The notes: generated from the sequence alone by a model not told the origin. A stretch of 64,000 bases of DNA from Cronobacter muytjensii ATCC 51329 (GCF_001277195.1 NZ_CP012268.1:868001-932000); one strand, 5' to 3'; positions 1-10,219 are shown, numbered from the stretch's first letter. Program-made: numbers and translations.

Positions 1-938
1 AACTGCTTAACAGCTCTTATGATGTTTCGCGCGAGCTGTTCGCTGCCCTGAACCCGCCGTTCGAACAGCAGTGGGCGAAGGATAACCCCGGCGATACGCT
101 GACGATCAAACAGTCTCACGCGGGCTCCTCAAAGCAGGCGCTCGCGATTTTGCAGGGCTTAAAAGCAGACGTTGTAACTTATAACCAGGTGACCGACGTT
201 CAGATCCTGCATGACAAAGGTAAGCTTATCGCGGCTGACTGGCAGGCGCGTCTGCCGAACAATAGCTCTCCGTTTTACTCCACGATGGCGTTCCTGGTGC
301 GTAAAGGGAACCCGAAAAACATTCACGACTGGAATGATCTGGTGCGCCCGGACGTGAAGCTGATTTTCCCGAACCCGAAAACTTCCGGCAACGCGCGTTA
401 TACCTATCTGGCGGCCTGGGGCGCGGCGGATAAAGCTGACGGCGGCGATAAAGCCAAAACCCAGCAGTTTATGACTCAGTTCCTGAAAAACGTTGAAGTG
501 TTCGACACCGGCGGTCGCGGCGCGACCACGACCTTTGTCGAGCGCGGCCTCGGCGATGTGCTGATTAGTTTTGAGTCGGAAGTGAATAACATCCGTAATC
601 AGTACGCCAAAGAAGGGTATGAAGTTGTGGTGCCGAAGGTGAACATCCTGGCGGAGTTTCCGGTGGCGTGGGTGGACAAAAACGTGAAGGCTAACGGCAC
701 GGAAAAAGCGGCCAACGCTTACCTGAACTGGCTCTACAGCCCGCAGGCGCAGCAGATCATCACCAGCTACTATTACCGCGTGAATAACCCGAAAGTTATG
801 GATTCGCTGAAAGATAAGTTTCCGCAGACTGAACTGTTCCGCGTGGAAGACGCCTTCGGCAAATGGCCGGACGTGATGAAAACCCATTTTGCCAGCGGCG
901 GTGAGTTCGACAAGCTGGTGGCGGCGGGGCGTAAGTGA
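1..938 (+). CDS. cysP: Thiosulfate/sulfate-binding periplasmic protein CysP (5' end missing)
   Basis: Periplasmic solute-binding protein that delivers thiosulfate and sulfate to the CysTWA importer. The reading frame is open from base 3, so the N-terminus and signal peptide lie outside the window. The visible 311 or so residues read [13 protein letters not shown]... onwards and match the CysP/Sbp family throughout, including the [12 protein letters not shown] and [14 protein letters not shown] segments that line the anion site in this family. The stop overlaps the cysT start (TGATG), which indicates translational coupling. In relatives the operon is CysB-activated, but its promoter is not in this window. 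Identity is very secure; only the start is unknown. Confidence 0.96.
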   Translation, partial: LLNSSYDVSRELFAALNPPFEQQWAKDNPGDTLTIKQSHAGSSKQALAILQGLKADVVTYNQVTDVQILHDKGKLIAADWQARLPNNSSPFYSTMAFLVRKGNPKNIHDWNDLVRPDVKLIFPNPKTSGNARYTYLAAWGAADKADGGDKAKTQQFMTQFLKNVEVFDTGGRGATTTFVERGLGDVLISFESEVNNIRNQYAKEGYEVVVPKVNILAEFPVAWVDKNVKANGTEKAANAYLNWLYSPQAQQIITSYYYRVNNPKVMDSLKDKFPQTELFRVEDAFGKWPDVMKTHFASGGEFDKLVAAGRK

Positions 939-1768
939 TGTTTGCAGTCTCTAAACGCGTACTGCCGGGATTTACCCTGAGCCTCGGCACGAGTTTGCTG
1001 TTTGTTTGCCTGATCCTGCTGCTGCCGCTGAGCGCGCTGGTGATGCAGCTTTCCCAGATGAGCTGGGCGCAGTACTGGGAGGTAATTTCCAACCCGCAGG
1101 TGGTGGCGGCATACAAAGTGACGCTGCTGTCGGCGGCGGTCGCCTCGCTGTTTAACGGCGCGTTCGGCCTGCTGATGGCCTGGATTTTAACCCGCTACCG
1201 CTTTCCGGGCCGTACGCTGCTGGACGCGCTGATGGATTTACCCTTCGCGCTGCCGACCGCTGTTGCGGGCCTCACGCTCGCCTCGCTGTTCTCAGTGAAC
1301 GGGTTTTACGGCGAGTGGCTGGCGAAGTTTGATATCAAAGTGACTTACACCTGGCTTGGCATCGCGGTGGCGATGGCATTTACCAGCATTCCTTTTGTGG
1401 TCCGTACCGTACAGCCGGTGCTTGAAGAGCTTGGCCCGGAATATGAGGAAGCGGCGGAAACGTTAGGGGCCACGCGTCTGCAAAGTTTTCGCAAAGTGGT
1501 GCTGCCGGAGCTGTCGCCAGCGCTGATGGCGGGCGTGGCGCTGTCGTTTACCCGCAGCCTCGGCGAGTTCGGCGCGGTGATTTTTATCGCGGGCAATATT
1601 GCCTGGAAAACCGAAGTGGCCTCGCTGATGATTTTTGTTCGTTTGCAGGAGTTCGATTACCCGGCCGCGAGCGCGATAGCCTCCGTGATTCTGGCCGCGT
1701 CGCTGCTGCTGCTGTTTGCCATTAACACGCTGCAAAGCCGTTTTGGACGCCGGGTGGTGGGACACTGA
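938..1768 (+). CDS. cysT: Sulfate/thiosulfate ABC transporter permease CysT (CysU)
   Basis: Inner-membrane permease of the sulfate/thiosulfate importer, 276 residues with six predicted membrane helices. It carries the EAA loop of importer permeases (EEAAETLGATRLQSFRKVVLP, roughly residues 170-190), which contacts the ATPase CysA. I chose the ATG at 938, which overlaps the cysP stop by one base, over the GTG one codon upstream, because the E. coli protein begins MFAVS. It pairs with CysW to form the heteromeric channel. The stop again overlaps the next start by one base. Confidence 0.97.
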   Translation: MFAVSKRVLPGFTLSLGTSLLFVCLILLLPLSALVMQLSQMSWAQYWEVISNPQVVAAYKVTLLSAAVASLFNGAFGLLMAWILTRYRFPGRTLLDALMDLPFALPTAVAGLTLASLFSVNGFYGEWLAKFDIKVTYTWLGIAVAMAFTSIPFVVRTVQPVLEELGPEYEEAAETLGATRLQSFRKVVLPELSPALMAGVALSFTRSLGEFGAVIFIAGNIAWKTEVASLMIFVRLQEFDYPAASAIASVILAASLLLLFAINTLQSRFGRRVVGH

Positions 1769-2637
1769 TGACGATGATGACGCAGGCGCGCCCTGGCGCG
1801 CGCATAAACTGGGGCAAATGGGCGCTTATCGCCATCGGGATGCTGCTGTCGGCGTTTATTCTCGTGGTGCCGATGGTTTACATCTTCGCCAAAGCCTTTT
1901 CCGATGGTCTGATGCCGGTGCTGGAAAATATCGCCAACCCCGACATGCTGCACGCTATCTGGCTGACGGTGCTGATTGCGCTGATCACCGTTCCGGTGAA
2001 CCTGGTGTTCGGCACGCTGCTTGCCTGGCTGGTAACGCGCTTTGATTTTCCTGGCCGTCAGCTGCTGCTGACGCTGCTGGATATTCCTTTCGCCGTGTCG
2101 CCAGTGGTGGCGGGGCTGGTGTATCTGCTGTTTTACGGCTCGAACGGTCCCCTTGGCGGCTGGCTGGACGCGAACGATCTGCAGATTATGTTCGCCTGGC
2201 CGGGCATGGTGCTGGTGACGGTATTTGTAACCTGTCCGTTCGTGGTGCGTGAACTGGTGCCAGTAATGCTTAGCCAGGGCAGCCATGAGGACGAGGCGGC
2301 GATTCTGCTTGGCGCATCCGGCTGGCAGATGTTCCGTCGCGTGACGCTGCCGAATATTCGCTGGGCGCTGCTGTATGGCGTGGTGCTGACCAACGCCCGC
2401 GCTATCGGCGAGTTTGGCGCGGTGTCGGTGGTTTCCGGCTCGATTCGCGGCGAGACGCTTTCGCTGCCGTTGCAGATTGAGCTGCTGGAGCAGGACTACA
2501 ACACCGTCGGCGCGTTTACCGCCGCCGCGCTGCTGACGCTGATGGCGATTCTGACCCTGTTTTTAAAGAGTGCGTTGCAATGGCGCCTGAATAATCAGGA
2601 AAAACGCGTGCAACAGGAGGGAAATCATGAGCATTGA
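1768..2637 (+). CDS. cysW: Sulfate/thiosulfate ABC transporter permease CysW
   Basis: Second permease subunit of the sulfate/thiosulfate importer, 289 residues, inner membrane. The EAA loop reads [22 protein letters not shown] (about residues 172-193), just before the last membrane helices. The ATG overlaps the cysT stop by one base, and the 3' end overlaps cysA by 11 bases. This matches the tightly coupled cysPTWA order. The N-terminal dozen residues differ from E. coli CysW, as is common for this cytoplasmic tail. Confidence 0.97.
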   Translation: MTMMTQARPGARINWGKWALIAIGMLLSAFILVVPMVYIFAKAFSDGLMPVLENIANPDMLHAIWLTVLIALITVPVNLVFGTLLAWLVTRFDFPGRQLLLTLLDIPFAVSPVVAGLVYLLFYGSNGPLGGWLDANDLQIMFAWPGMVLVTVFVTCPFVVRELVPVMLSQGSHEDEAAILLGASGWQMFRRVTLPNIRWALLYGVVLTNARAIGEFGAVSVVSGSIRGETLSLPLQIELLEQDYNTVGAFTAAALLTLMAILTLFLKSALQWRLNNQEKRVQQEGNHEH

Positions 2638-3721
2638 GATTGCCAATATTAAGAAATCTTTTGGTCGCACCCAGGTGCTGAATGATATCTCTCTGGATAT
2701 CCCTTCCGGCCAGATGGTGGCGCTGCTGGGCCCATCCGGCTCCGGAAAAACCACGCTGCTGCGCATTATCGCCGGGCTCGAACACCAGACCAGCGGCCAC
2801 ATCCGCTTTCACGGCACCGATGTAAGCCGCCTGCACGCCCGCGAGCGAAAAGTGGGCTTTGTGTTCCAGCATTACGCGCTTTTCCGCCATATGACGGTGT
2901 TCGACAATATCGCGTTTGGCCTGACCGTGCTGCCGAAGCGCGAACGTCCGAACGCGGCGGCGATTAAACAAAAAGTGACGAAGCTGCTGGAGATGGTGCA
3001 ACTGGCGCATCTCGCCGACCGCTACCCGGCGCAGCTTTCCGGCGGGCAGAAACAGCGCGTGGCGCTGGCCCGCGCGCTGGCGGTGGAGCCGCAAATTCTG
3101 CTGCTGGATGAGCCGTTCGGCGCGCTTGACGCCCAGGTGCGTAAAGAGCTTCGTCGCTGGCTGCGTCAGCTGCATGAAGAGCTGAAATTCACCAGCGTTT
3201 TTGTCACGCACGACCAGGAAGAGGCGATGGAAGTGGCCGACCGCGTGGTGGTGATGAGTCAGGGCGATATCGAACAGGCCGACGCGCCGGAACAGGTATG
3301 GCGCGAACCGGCGACCCGCTTCGTGCTGGAGTTTTTAGGCGAAGTAAACCGCCTCAAGGGCACCGTACGCGGCGGGCAGTTCCACGTCGGCGCGCATCGC
3401 TGGCCACTCGGCTTTACGCCTGCGTACCAGGGGCCGGTTGATCTGTTCCTGCGCCCGTGGGAAGTGGACGTGAGCCGTCGCACCAGCCTTGATTCGCCGC
3501 TGCCGGTACACGTGCTGGAAGTGAGCCCGAAAGGCCACTATATGCAGCTCGTGGTGCAGCCGCAGGGCTGGTATGACGAGCCGCTGACGGTGGTGCTACG
3601 CGAAGATTACGTGCCGCACCGCGGCGAGCGGCTGTTCGTTGGCCTTCAGCATGCGCGCATTTACCACGGCAACGAGCGCATCGAGACGCGCGGAGATATT
3701 GCTCTGGCGAAGTCCGCCTGA
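2627..3721 (+). CDS. cysA: Sulfate/thiosulfate import ATPase CysA
   Basis: ATP-hydrolysing subunit of the sulfate/thiosulfate importer, 364 residues. All ABC motifs are present: Walker A GPSGSGKT (35-42), Q-loop Gln81, signature LSGGQ (137-141), Walker B ILLLDEP (157-163) and a switch His in [11 protein letters not shown]. The C-terminal third is the TOBE-type regulatory region seen in CysA/MalK-like ATPases. The start lies inside cysW, with the Shine-Dalgarno AGGAGG a few bases upstream (around 2615-2620). It is the last gene of the transporter; a REP-like hairpin follows before cysM. Confidence 0.97.
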   Translation: MSIEIANIKKSFGRTQVLNDISLDIPSGQMVALLGPSGSGKTTLLRIIAGLEHQTSGHIRFHGTDVSRLHARERKVGFVFQHYALFRHMTVFDNIAFGLTVLPKRERPNAAAIKQKVTKLLEMVQLAHLADRYPAQLSGGQKQRVALARALAVEPQILLLDEPFGALDAQVRKELRRWLRQLHEELKFTSVFVTHDQEEAMEVADRVVVMSQGDIEQADAPEQVWREPATRFVLEFLGEVNRLKGTVRGGQFHVGAHRWPLGFTPAYQGPVDLFLRPWEVDVSRRTSLDSPLPVHVLEVSPKGHYMQLVVQPQGWYDEPLTVVLREDYVPHRGERLFVGLQHARIYHGNERIETRGDIALAKSA

Positions 3722-3741
3722 TAGCTTATTGCGTAGTTTAT

Positions 3742-3825
3742 CGCCCGGTGGCGCGATGCCTGCCGGGCCTGTCATCATCACTGCGTCTTTCAGGCCGGGT
3801 AAGCGAAGCGTACCCGGCTTTTTTA
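3742..3825. repeat. REP/BIME-like paired hairpins between cysA and cysM, the second followed by a T-run
   Basis: Two GC-rich inverted repeats sit between cysA and cysM. The first is at 3742-3768 (GCCCGG...CCGGGC). The second is at 3794-3818 (arms GCCGGGTA and TACCCGGC), followed by six T residues. The arrangement resembles enterobacterial REP elements. The second hairpin could terminate or attenuate cysPTWA transcripts ahead of cysM. REP identity is inferred from form only. Confidence 0.55.
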
Positions 3826-3838
3826 TTGAGTAAATATC

Positions 3839-4750
3839 GTGACTACACTCGAACATACCATCGGCAATACGCCGCTGGTCAAACTCCAGCGCCTGGGGCC
3901 GGATAACGGCAGCGAAATCTGGGTCAAACTCGAAGGTAATAACCCGGCAGGCTCGGTCAAAGACAGAGCGGCGCTGGCGATGATCTCCCGGGCCGAGGCG
4001 CGCGGCGAGATTAAGCCTGGCGATACGCTGATTGAAGCCACCAGCGGCAATACCGGTATCGCGCTGGCGATGATCGCCGCCGTGAAGGGCTATAAGATGA
4101 CGCTCCTGATGCCGGATAACATGAGCATGGAGCGCAAGGCGGCGATGCAGGCTTACGGCGCGAAGCTCGTGCTGGTGAGCCGCGAGCAGGGTATGGAAGG
4201 CGCGCGCGATCTGGCCGCACAGATGGCGCAGCGCGGCGAGGGCATTATCCTCGACCAGTTTAATAACCCCGATAACCCGTGGGCGCACTACACCACGACG
4301 GGGCCGGAGATCTGGCGTCAGACCGACGGGCGCATTACCCATTTCGTCTCCAGCATGGGAACGACGGGCACCATTACCGGCGTCAGCCGCTTTTTACGCG
4401 AGCAGGAAAAACCGGTAACCGTGGTCGGACTACAGCCGGAAGAGGGCAGCAGCATTCCGGGCATCCGTCGCTGGCCCGCGGCATATCTGCCGGGAATTTT
4501 TGACGCGTCGCTGGTGGACGAGGTGCTTGATATTCACCATCGCGATGCGGAAAACACGATGCGGGAACTTGCGCGTAAAGAAGGCATTTTCTGCGGCGTG
4601 AGCTCCGGTGGGGCGGTCTGTGGCGCGCTGCGCGTGGCGCAGGCGAATCCGGGCGCGGTGGTGGTGGCGATTATCTGCGACAGGGGCGACCGCTATCTCT
4701 CAACGGGCGTGTTTAGCGAAGAGATCTACAGCCAGGGCGCGGGGATTTAG
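3839..4750 (+). CDS. cysM: Cysteine synthase B (O-acetylserine sulfhydrylase B)
   Basis: PLP enzyme that makes cysteine from O-acetylserine and sulfide. In this isozyme it can also use thiosulfate to give S-sulfocysteine, which fits its place after the thiosulfate importer. It has 303 residues. The PLP lysine is K41 in GSVKDRAAL, the substrate loop is [10 protein letters not shown] near residue 68, and the phosphate-binding loop is SSMGTTGTITG. The start is GTG (3839); this gives the E. coli-like N-terminus (M/V)TTLEHTIGNTPLVKL. A hairpin without a clear T-run follows at 4759-4778. Confidence 0.97.
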   Translation: MTTLEHTIGNTPLVKLQRLGPDNGSEIWVKLEGNNPAGSVKDRAALAMISRAEARGEIKPGDTLIEATSGNTGIALAMIAAVKGYKMTLLMPDNMSMERKAAMQAYGAKLVLVSREQGMEGARDLAAQMAQRGEGIILDQFNNPDNPWAHYTTTGPEIWRQTDGRITHFVSSMGTTGTITGVSRFLREQEKPVTVVGLQPEEGSSIPGIRRWPAAYLPGIFDASLVDEVLDIHHRDAENTMRELARKEGIFCGVSSGGAVCGALRVAQANPGAVVVAIICDRGDRYLSTGVFSEEIYSQGAGI

Positions 4751-4758
4751 CACGCGAG

Positions 4759-4781
4759 CGGCGGGCGTTCGCCCGCCGTTC
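4759..4781. terminator. Hairpin between convergent cysM and the secreted unknown gene
   Basis: Perfect arms CGGCGGGC and GCCCGCCG with a 4-base loop, just after the cysM stop and touching the 3' end of the minus-strand gene. No long T-run follows on the plus side, so its strength as an intrinsic terminator is uncertain. Confidence 0.45.
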
Positions 4782-5304
4782 AGATGTCGCGGGGGATTTC
4801 AGCCGCCGCATCTTCCATCAATTTATCCAGGCTCGACGGCGACAGGTAACGCTTAACCGGTTTACTCACCTTGTGCAGCGCTTTACCGGGTGTAGCGGGC
4901 ATCGCATAGAGGCTGACGTTGCCAGGCTTGTGCTCATAGATAAGCAAGCCATCAATCTTATAGCCGTCTTTATCTTCAAACGTCGCGAGCTTTTGCTGCA
5001 TCCGATTACGTGCGGTTTTATCGCCGTTAACGGCAAGACGTAGCGTGTCGACCGACAGCCCGGGCGGCAGGCGATAAAGATAAAGCATTTCTACCTGATC
5101 GCTTTCATCGCATAAAAAACACGGTTCACGTCCAGGCACGGTGGGCGCGTTGCGAAGAGCGGCGGTGAGGGCTTGCCCGTCGTTGAGCGGCGAGGCGGAA
5201 ATATCGATAAACGCCAGCACGTATGGGCCGGGTGAGCCCGCGTAGAGCGGCGCGGTAGGCAGCAGAAGTGCGAAGAAGAGACAGAGTGAACGCCAGCGGC
5301 GCAT
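4780..5304 (-). CDS. Secreted protein of unknown function with a CxxC pair
   Basis: I do not recognise this 174-residue protein. It starts with a clear Sec signal peptide (MRRWRS, a hydrophobic stretch, then about PLYA|GSPG near residue 22), so it is probably periplasmic. The mature part has a CFLC pair (C62, C65), which could be a disulfide or metal site, and a lysine-rich C-terminal third. In E. coli the cysM-crr interval holds yfeS, yfeK and pdxK; none is here, and this gene takes their place. It is convergent with cysM and lies upstream of crr on the same strand as the pts genes, separated from crr by a terminator. Coding confidence comes from the signal peptide and its full use of the interval. 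Confidence 0.7.
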   Translation of the reverse strand: MRRWRSLCLFFALLLPTAPLYAGSPGPYVLAFIDISASPLNDGQALTAALRNAPTVPGREPCFLCDESDQVEMLYLYRLPPGLSVDTLRLAVNGDKTARNRMQQKLATFEDKDGYKIDGLLIYEHKPGNVSLYAMPATPGKALHKVSKPVKRYLSPSSLDKLMEDAAAEIPRDI

Positions 5305-5335
5305 GGTGTGTGTCCGGTATTTCAGGTTCAGATAA

Positions 5336-5363
5336 AAAAATGGCGCCGTAAGGCGCCATTTTT
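5336..5363. terminator. Intrinsic terminator of the ptsHI-crr operon
   Basis: A 12-bp stem (AAAAATGGCGCC / GGCGCCATTTTT) with a GTAA loop directly downstream of crr. A/T runs on both sides make it bidirectional in form. Confidence 0.9.
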
Positions 5364-5378
5364 GTACACGAGTCAGTC

Positions 5379-5882
5379 TTATTTCTTGATACGGATAACC
5401 GGCGTTTCACCGACGGTCACGCTACCAGAAAGCTTGGTCAGCTCTTTGATTTCGTCCATATTGGAAATGACAACCGGCGTCAGCGTGGATTTTGCTTTTT
5501 CTTCCAGCAGCGGCAGATCGAATTCGATAACCGGGTCGCCTTTCTTCACGCGCTGGCCTTCTTCAGCGATGCGTTTGAAGCCTTCGCCTTTCAGCTCAAC
5601 GGTATCAATACCGAAGTGGACGAACAGTTCGATGCCGCTGTCCGATTCGATAGAGAAAGCGTGGTTAGTTTCGAAAATTTTACCGATGGTGCCATCAACC
5701 GGCGCAACCATTTTGTTACCGGTCGGTTTGATAGCGATGCCATCACCAACGATTTTCTCTGCGAACACTACATCCGGCACGTCTTCGATATTAACGATTT
5801 CACCAGACAGTGGAGCAACGATCTCAATGGTTCCGGTGTCGCTATTGCCTTTATCACCGAACAGTTTACTAAATAACCCCAT
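5379..5882 (-). CDS. crr: PTS glucose-specific enzyme IIA (EIIA-Glc)
   Basis: Cytoplasmic phosphocarrier that passes phosphate from HPr to the glucose permease. In enteric bacteria it also controls adenylate cyclase and excludes inducers such as lactose and glycerol. It has 167 residues, two fewer than E. coli, the difference lying in the flexible N-terminal segment after SKLFGDK. The phosphorylated histidine is H89 ([10 protein letters not shown]) and its partner is H74 (NHAFSI). Last gene of ptsHI-crr, 43 bases after ptsI, followed by a strong terminator. Confidence 0.98.
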   Translation of the reverse strand: MGLFSKLFGDKGNSDTGTIEIVAPLSGEIVNIEDVPDVVFAEKIVGDGIAIKPTGNKMVAPVDGTIGKIFETNHAFSIESDSGIELFVHFGIDTVELKGEGFKRIAEEGQRVKKGDPVIEFDLPLLEEKAKSTLTPVVISNMDEIKELTKLSGSVTVGETPVIRIKK

Positions 5883-5925
5883 TAGCCTTCTCTCCTAAGC
5901 AGTAATTTGGGCCGCATCTCGTGGA

Positions 5926-7653
5926 TTAGCAGATTGTTTTTTCTTCAATGAACTTGTTAACCAGCGTCATTAACTCGTCCGTTGTCGGTTGAGCAAGAGC
6001 CTGCTCTGCTAAAACCTTCGCATCTTCGAAGTTCGTGTTACGGATAATCTTCTTAATGCGCGGGATAGAAATGGCACTCATACTGAATTCATCCAGACCC
6101 ATCCCCAGCAACAGAAGTGTAGCACGTTCGTCGCCAGCAAGCTCACCACACATGCCAGTCCACTTACCTTCAGCATGAGATGCATCAATAACTTGCTTGA
6201 TCAGGTTCAGGACAGACGGTGACATCGGCTGGTAAAGATGCGATATCATATCATTACCGCGGTCAACCGCCAGGGTGTACTGCGTCAGATCGTTGGTACC
6301 AATACTAAAGAAATCAACTTCTTTGGCGAGGTGACGCGCGATAGTCGCGGCCGCCGGCGTTTCCACCATCACGCCGATTTCAATCGATTCGTCGAAAGCT
6401 TTGCCTTCGTCACGCAGTTCTTGTTTGAAAGCCTCGATCTCTTTTTTCAGCGCGCGTACTTCTTCAACCGAGATAATCATCGGGAACATGATACGCAGCT
6501 TGCCGAACGCGGAGGCGCGCAGGATAGCACGCAGCTGATCGCGCAGGATCTCTTTACGATCCATGGCGATACGAATCGCGCGCCAGCCGAGGAACGGGTT
6601 TTCTTCTTTCGGGAAGTTCATGTACGGCAGCTCTTTGTCGCCGCCGATGTCCATGGTACGTACGATAACCGCCTGCGAGCCACACGCTTCAGCCACGGCT
6701 TTATACGCCTGGAATTGCTCTTCTTCGGTCGGCAGGGAGTCGCGATCCATGAACAGGAATTCGGTACGATAGAGGCCTACGCCTTCAGCGCCGTTACGCT
6801 CTGCACCCGCGACATCGCGCACGGTGCCGATGTTCGCGCAGACTTCAACCTGATGGCCGTCAAGCGTGATAGCCGGCAGATCTTTGAGCTTCGCCAGTTC
6901 CGCTTTTTCTTCAGCGACCTGGGTCTGAATCGCGCGCAGGGATTCGATCTCTTCGTTGGTCGGGTTAACGTAAACTTTGTTATTAACCGCATCGAGAATC
7001 AGATAGTCGTCGTTTTTCACCTGCGTGGTGACGCTGCCGGTGCCCACAATCGCTGGCAGCTCAAGAGAGCGCGCCATGATAGAGGTGTGGGAGGTGCGGC
7101 CGCCCAGATCGGTGATAAAGCCCAGCACCTTTTTCAGGTTCAGCTGTGCGGTTTCCGACGGGGTGAGATCGGCTGCTACCAGAATGACTTCATCCTGAAT
7201 GGAGCTCAGGTCGATAATGGCCAGGCCCAGAATGTTGCGCAGCAGACGTTTACCGATGTCGCGCACGTCAGCAGCGCGCTCTTTCAGGTATTCGTCGTCG
7301 AGCTCTTCCAGGGCGGTCGCCTGACCTTCGATAACTTCATGCGCTGCCGCGTCGGCAGTGATGTGCTTATCTTTAATCAGGGCTATGATTTCCTGCTCCA
7401 GCTCTTCATCTTCCAGCAACATGATGTGGCCTTCGAAGATAGCTTCCTTTTCTTCACCGAAAGTTTCGCCGGCTTTGATCTTGATAGCTTCGAGCTGAGC
7501 GGAGGCTTTGGCGCGACCACTCAGGAAACGTTCAACTTCCTGATCAACCTTATCGGCAGAAATTTTTTTCCGGTCGATGACAATCTCATCTTCTTTCAGC
7601 AACAGTGCTTTGCCGAAAGCGATACCCGGAGACGCTAAAATGCCTGAAATCAT
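5926..7653 (-). CDS. ptsI: PTS enzyme I (phosphoenolpyruvate-protein phosphotransferase)
   Basis: First enzyme of the sugar phosphotransferase system: it takes phosphate from phosphoenolpyruvate and hands it to HPr. It has 575 residues, the usual length. The active-site histidine is H189 in the motif [12 protein letters not shown]. The C-terminal PEP-binding barrel includes EFLFMDRD and the GMCGELAGD signature near the end. The gene lies between ptsH and crr with short gaps, as in E. coli. Confidence 0.98.
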   Translation of the reverse strand: MISGILASPGIAFGKALLLKEDEIVIDRKKISADKVDQEVERFLSGRAKASAQLEAIKIKAGETFGEEKEAIFEGHIMLLEDEELEQEIIALIKDKHITADAAAHEVIEGQATALEELDDEYLKERAADVRDIGKRLLRNILGLAIIDLSSIQDEVILVAADLTPSETAQLNLKKVLGFITDLGGRTSHTSIMARSLELPAIVGTGSVTTQVKNDDYLILDAVNNKVYVNPTNEEIESLRAIQTQVAEEKAELAKLKDLPAITLDGHQVEVCANIGTVRDVAGAERNGAEGVGLYRTEFLFMDRDSLPTEEEQFQAYKAVAEACGSQAVIVRTMDIGGDKELPYMNFPKEENPFLGWRAIRIAMDRKEILRDQLRAILRASAFGKLRIMFPMIISVEEVRALKKEIEAFKQELRDEGKAFDESIEIGVMVETPAAATIARHLAKEVDFFSIGTNDLTQYTLAVDRGNDMISHLYQPMSPSVLNLIKQVIDASHAEGKWTGMCGELAGDERATLLLLGMGLDEFSMSAISIPRIKKIIRNTNFEDAKVLAEQALAQPTTDELMTLVNKFIEEKTIC

Positions 7654-7696
7654 AACCCTACCTTACTTGTGACTGATTTTAATAAGAACCCGGAAC

Positions 7697-7954
7697 TTAC
7701 TCGAGTTCAGCCATCAGTTTTACCAGATGTTCTACTGCTTTCTGCTCATCTTCGCCTTCTGCGGAGATGGTCACAACGGTGCCCTGAGTCAGGCCCAGAG
7801 TCTGCAGTTTGAACAGGCTTTTTGCGCTGGCGCTTTTGCCGTTGGAAGTCACAGTGATCTCGGAAGTGAAGCCTTTCGCTTCTTTCACAAACTGAGCAGC
7901 AGGGCGGGTATGCAGACCGTTCGGAGCGGTAATAGTAACTTCTTGCTGGAACAT
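7697..7954 (-). CDS. ptsH: Phosphocarrier protein HPr
   Basis: Small phosphocarrier linking enzyme I to all sugar-specific EII complexes, 85 residues. The phosphorylated residue is H15 in GLHTRPAA, and the regulatory-site Ser46 is present in [11 protein letters not shown]. First gene of the operon. A Shine-Dalgarno TTGGGGAA precedes the ATG at 7954. The upstream region holds a Cra-type operator and a leader hairpin. Confidence 0.98.
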
Positions 7955-7990
7955 TGTATTTCCCCAACTTATAGGTTTAGTGTTGTGGAA

Positions 7991-8020
7991 CTAAAGTCTA
8001 GCCTGGCGGCGAGACTTTAG
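7991..8020 (-). promoter_or_regulatory. Perfect 9-bp hairpin in the ptsH leader
   Basis: Arms CTAAAGTCT and AGACTTTAG (7991-7999 and 8012-8020) are perfect complements around a 12-base GC-rich loop, 36 bases upstream of the ptsH start. No T-run follows, so it is not an obvious terminator. It would form in a transcript starting upstream; its role is not known to me. Confidence 0.4.
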
Positions 8021-8162
8021 CCTGTATAGTTAGCGTCGGCGTAACGGAACGCAGCACGGATGCCAGAATCACGAAAAGCGCATGGCATCATTGTTCCATG
8101 CGGCTCGCGTTTCGCTCGTCATTAATCATTATGACGCGAACGAAGTATCATGACCAAATCGT

Positions 8163-8176
8163 TAAATCGATTCAGC
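8163..8176 (-). promoter_or_regulatory. Cra (FruR) operator upstream of ptsHI-crr
   Basis: On the minus strand the sequence is GCTGAATCGATTTA, a near-perfect match to the Cra consensus (GCTGAATCGNTTNA type). A Cra site upstream of ptsH is established in E. coli. The rest of the 385-base interval between ptsH and cysK holds the leader hairpin and the cysK terminator. Confidence 0.75.
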
Positions 8177-8289
8177 ACACATCAATTCGCCTCAGGATTA
8201 ATTTCACGCATCGAAATAATTGCTGGTTAAATACCAGACCCAACCAATCCAGGCAATGCCAAACAAGGCAAAAGTTTGATGCATGCCAC

Positions 8290-8317
8290 AAAAAAGCACC
8301 CCTTTGGGTGCTTTTTT
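8290..8317 (-). terminator. Intrinsic terminator of cysK
   Basis: Stem AAAAAAGCACCC / GGGTGCTTTTTT with a short loop, 23 bases past the cysK stop; the T-run is on the minus-strand transcript. Confidence 0.88.
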
Positions 8318-8339
8318 GCGCATATTTAACAATCTGGCA

Positions 8340-9311
8340 TCACTGTTGCAATTCTTTCTCAGTGAACAGATCGGCGAACAGCGCGGTGCTTAAATAACGC
8401 TCACCCGAAGAAGGCAGGATAACCACAATGTTCTTATTGGTAAAGGTTTCATCTTCCTGAAGCTTCAGTGCCGCGGCGACGGCTGCGCCGGAAGAGATAC
8501 CCGCCAGAATACCTTCTTCTTCCATCAGGCGGCGCGCAGTAGAGATCGCCTCTTCATTGGTGATGCCGATAACTTTATCAACCAGCTTAAGATCGAGGTT
8601 GCCCGGGATAAAGCCCGCGCCAATACCCTGAATTTTGTGCGGGCCAGGCTTCAGCTCCTGACCTGCGATCGCCTGCGCGATCACCGGAGAGTCGGTAGGC
8701 TCGACCGCAACCGTAATAAGATCGGTTTTCCCTTTGGTGTTCTTGATGTAACGGCTCACGCCGGTCAGCGTACCACCGGTACCAACGCCCGCGATGAAAA
8801 CATCAACCTGACCGTCGGTATCTTCCCAGATTTCCGGGCCGGTGGTCTTTTCATGAATTTCCGGGTTCGCCGGGTTGCTGAACTGCTGGAGCAACAGATA
8901 CTTAGACGGGTCGCTGGCCACAATTTCTTCGGCTTTCTGAATCGCGCCTTTCATGCCTTTCGCGCCTTCGGTCAGCACCAGATTGGCGCCCAGCGCTTTC
9001 AGCAGTTTGCGACGCTCAACGCTCATGGTTTCAGGCATGGTCAGCGTCAGCTTATAGCCGCGCGCAGCGGCCACATAGGCCAGCGCGATACCGGTGTTGC
9101 CGCTGGTCGGCTCGACCAGCTCCACGCCCGGCTTCAGAACGCCGCGCTTTTCTGCATCCCAAATCATATTGGCACCGATACGGCACTTAACGCTGAAGCT
9201 TGGGTTACGTGACTCTACCTTTGCCAGAATGCGTCCGTTACCGATACGGTTCAGTCGAACCAGCGGCGTATGGCCAATAGTCAACGAGTTGTCTTCAAAA
9301 ATCTTGCTCAT
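8340..9311 (-). CDS. cysK: Cysteine synthase A (O-acetylserine sulfhydrylase A)
   Basis: Main PLP-dependent enzyme making cysteine from O-acetylserine and sulfide; in enteric bacteria it forms the cysteine synthase complex with CysE. It has 323 residues. The PLP lysine is K42 ([11 protein letters not shown]), the substrate loop is [11 protein letters not shown] and the glycine loop is [10 protein letters not shown]. It is about 17% longer and clearly distinct from CysM at 3839. The N-terminus [18 protein letters not shown] is typical. Next gene upstream is cysZ on the same strand, 146 bases away; that interval is AT-rich with TTATTCC/ATAAGC motifs consistent with a CysB-dependent promoter, which I cannot delimit exactly. 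Confidence 0.98.
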   Translation of the reverse strand: MSKIFEDNSLTIGHTPLVRLNRIGNGRILAKVESRNPSFSVKCRIGANMIWDAEKRGVLKPGVELVEPTSGNTGIALAYVAAARGYKLTLTMPETMSVERRKLLKALGANLVLTEGAKGMKGAIQKAEEIVASDPSKYLLLQQFSNPANPEIHEKTTGPEIWEDTDGQVDVFIAGVGTGGTLTGVSRYIKNTKGKTDLITVAVEPTDSPVIAQAIAGQELKPGPHKIQGIGAGFIPGNLDLKLVDKVIGITNEEAISTARRLMEEEGILAGISSGAAVAAALKLQEDETFTNKNIVVILPSSGERYLSTALFADLFTEKELQQ

Positions 9312-9457
9312 AGCCCGTCCTTAACTGTATGAAATTTGGGAACCGCACCAGCATACCCGCTCACCGCCTCTGAGGAAGTAAGGATTTCGTATATCGTTAT
9401 GCCTGTGCGAAATAATGCTTATGAGTATGGAATAAGCATCAGTATATGCCACCAAGA

Positions 9458-10219
9458 CTAGCGCCAGCTGGCGTGTTTGCCGCGATAGCAGTCAACCCAC
9501 ATGGCCGTCGCGCCGCAGACCGCGACTGGCATAATCGCCAGATTCAGCACCGGCACAAGGGTAAAGAGACTCACCAGCGCGCCGAACTGCATGTTCAACC
9601 CTTTATGTTCGCGCAGCGCCGCGCGCATGGTTTTAAACGGCACTTTATGGTTGTCGAACGGATAGTCGCAATATTGTATGGAGAGCATCCAGGCGCTGAA
9701 CAGGAACCATAGCACTGGCGCAACGGTCTGCCCGATGCCGGGAATAAAGTAGAGCAACAACAGCACCAGCGCGCGCGGCAGATACCAGGCGAGCTTTTGC
9801 CATTCACGTTTCATGATGCGGGGCACGTCTTTCATGATGCCGAAAATGCCCGTATCTGGCGGCGTCGCGCCGGTCAGGCGCGCTTCTAACTGCTCCGCCA
9901 GCAGGCCGTTGAACGGCGCGGCAATCCAGTTGGCGAGCGTGGAGAAAAAGTAGCCGAAGATAAGCACGACAGAGATGACCGCCAGCGGCCAGAGCAGGTA
10001 GTTGAGCCATTGCAGCCAGTCCGGCACATGGGTCATCAGTTGCGGGATCCAGTTATCCAGACGGGTAAAGAGCCACCAGAATGCGCCGCCCATCAACAGA
10101 AAATTGACCAACAGAGGGAGGATCACGAAGCGCCGGATACCCGGCTGGCTTATCAGTTTGAATCCCTGAGAAAGGTAGTACAGACCGCTGCGCGAACCCG
10201 CGCCTGTGTTCGAAACCAT
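9458..10219 (-). CDS. cysZ: Sulfate transporter CysZ
   Basis: Inner-membrane sulfate importer of the CysZ (EI24/DUF540) family, feeding assimilatory sulfate reduction. I chose the ATG at 10219 ([19 protein letters not shown]), giving 253 residues, exactly the E. coli length. The open frame extends 67 codons further upstream, but that part has no family similarity and runs into the zipA promoter region. Four or more hydrophobic segments are visible, with the conserved [20 protein letters not shown] loop and [15 protein letters not shown] stretch. Divergent from zipA. Confidence 0.95.
   Translation of the reverse strand: MVSNTGAGSRSGLYYLSQGFKLISQPGIRRFVILPLLVNFLLMGGAFWWLFTRLDNWIPQLMTHVPDWLQWLNYLLWPLAVISVVLIFGYFFSTLANWIAAPFNGLLAEQLEARLTGATPPDTGIFGIMKDVPRIMKREWQKLAWYLPRALVLLLLYFIPGIGQTVAPVLWFLFSAWMLSIQYCDYPFDNHKVPFKTMRAALREHKGLNMQFGALVSLFTLVPVLNLAIMPVAVCGATAMWVDCYRGKHASWR

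Noticed and set aside
6238..7638. Long open frame (466 codons) antisense to ptsI
   Set aside because: Mirror of a strongly conserved gene; composition (Phe, Arg, Gln rich) is typical of antisense shadows in GC-rich coding DNA. Similar shadows oppose ligA and budB.
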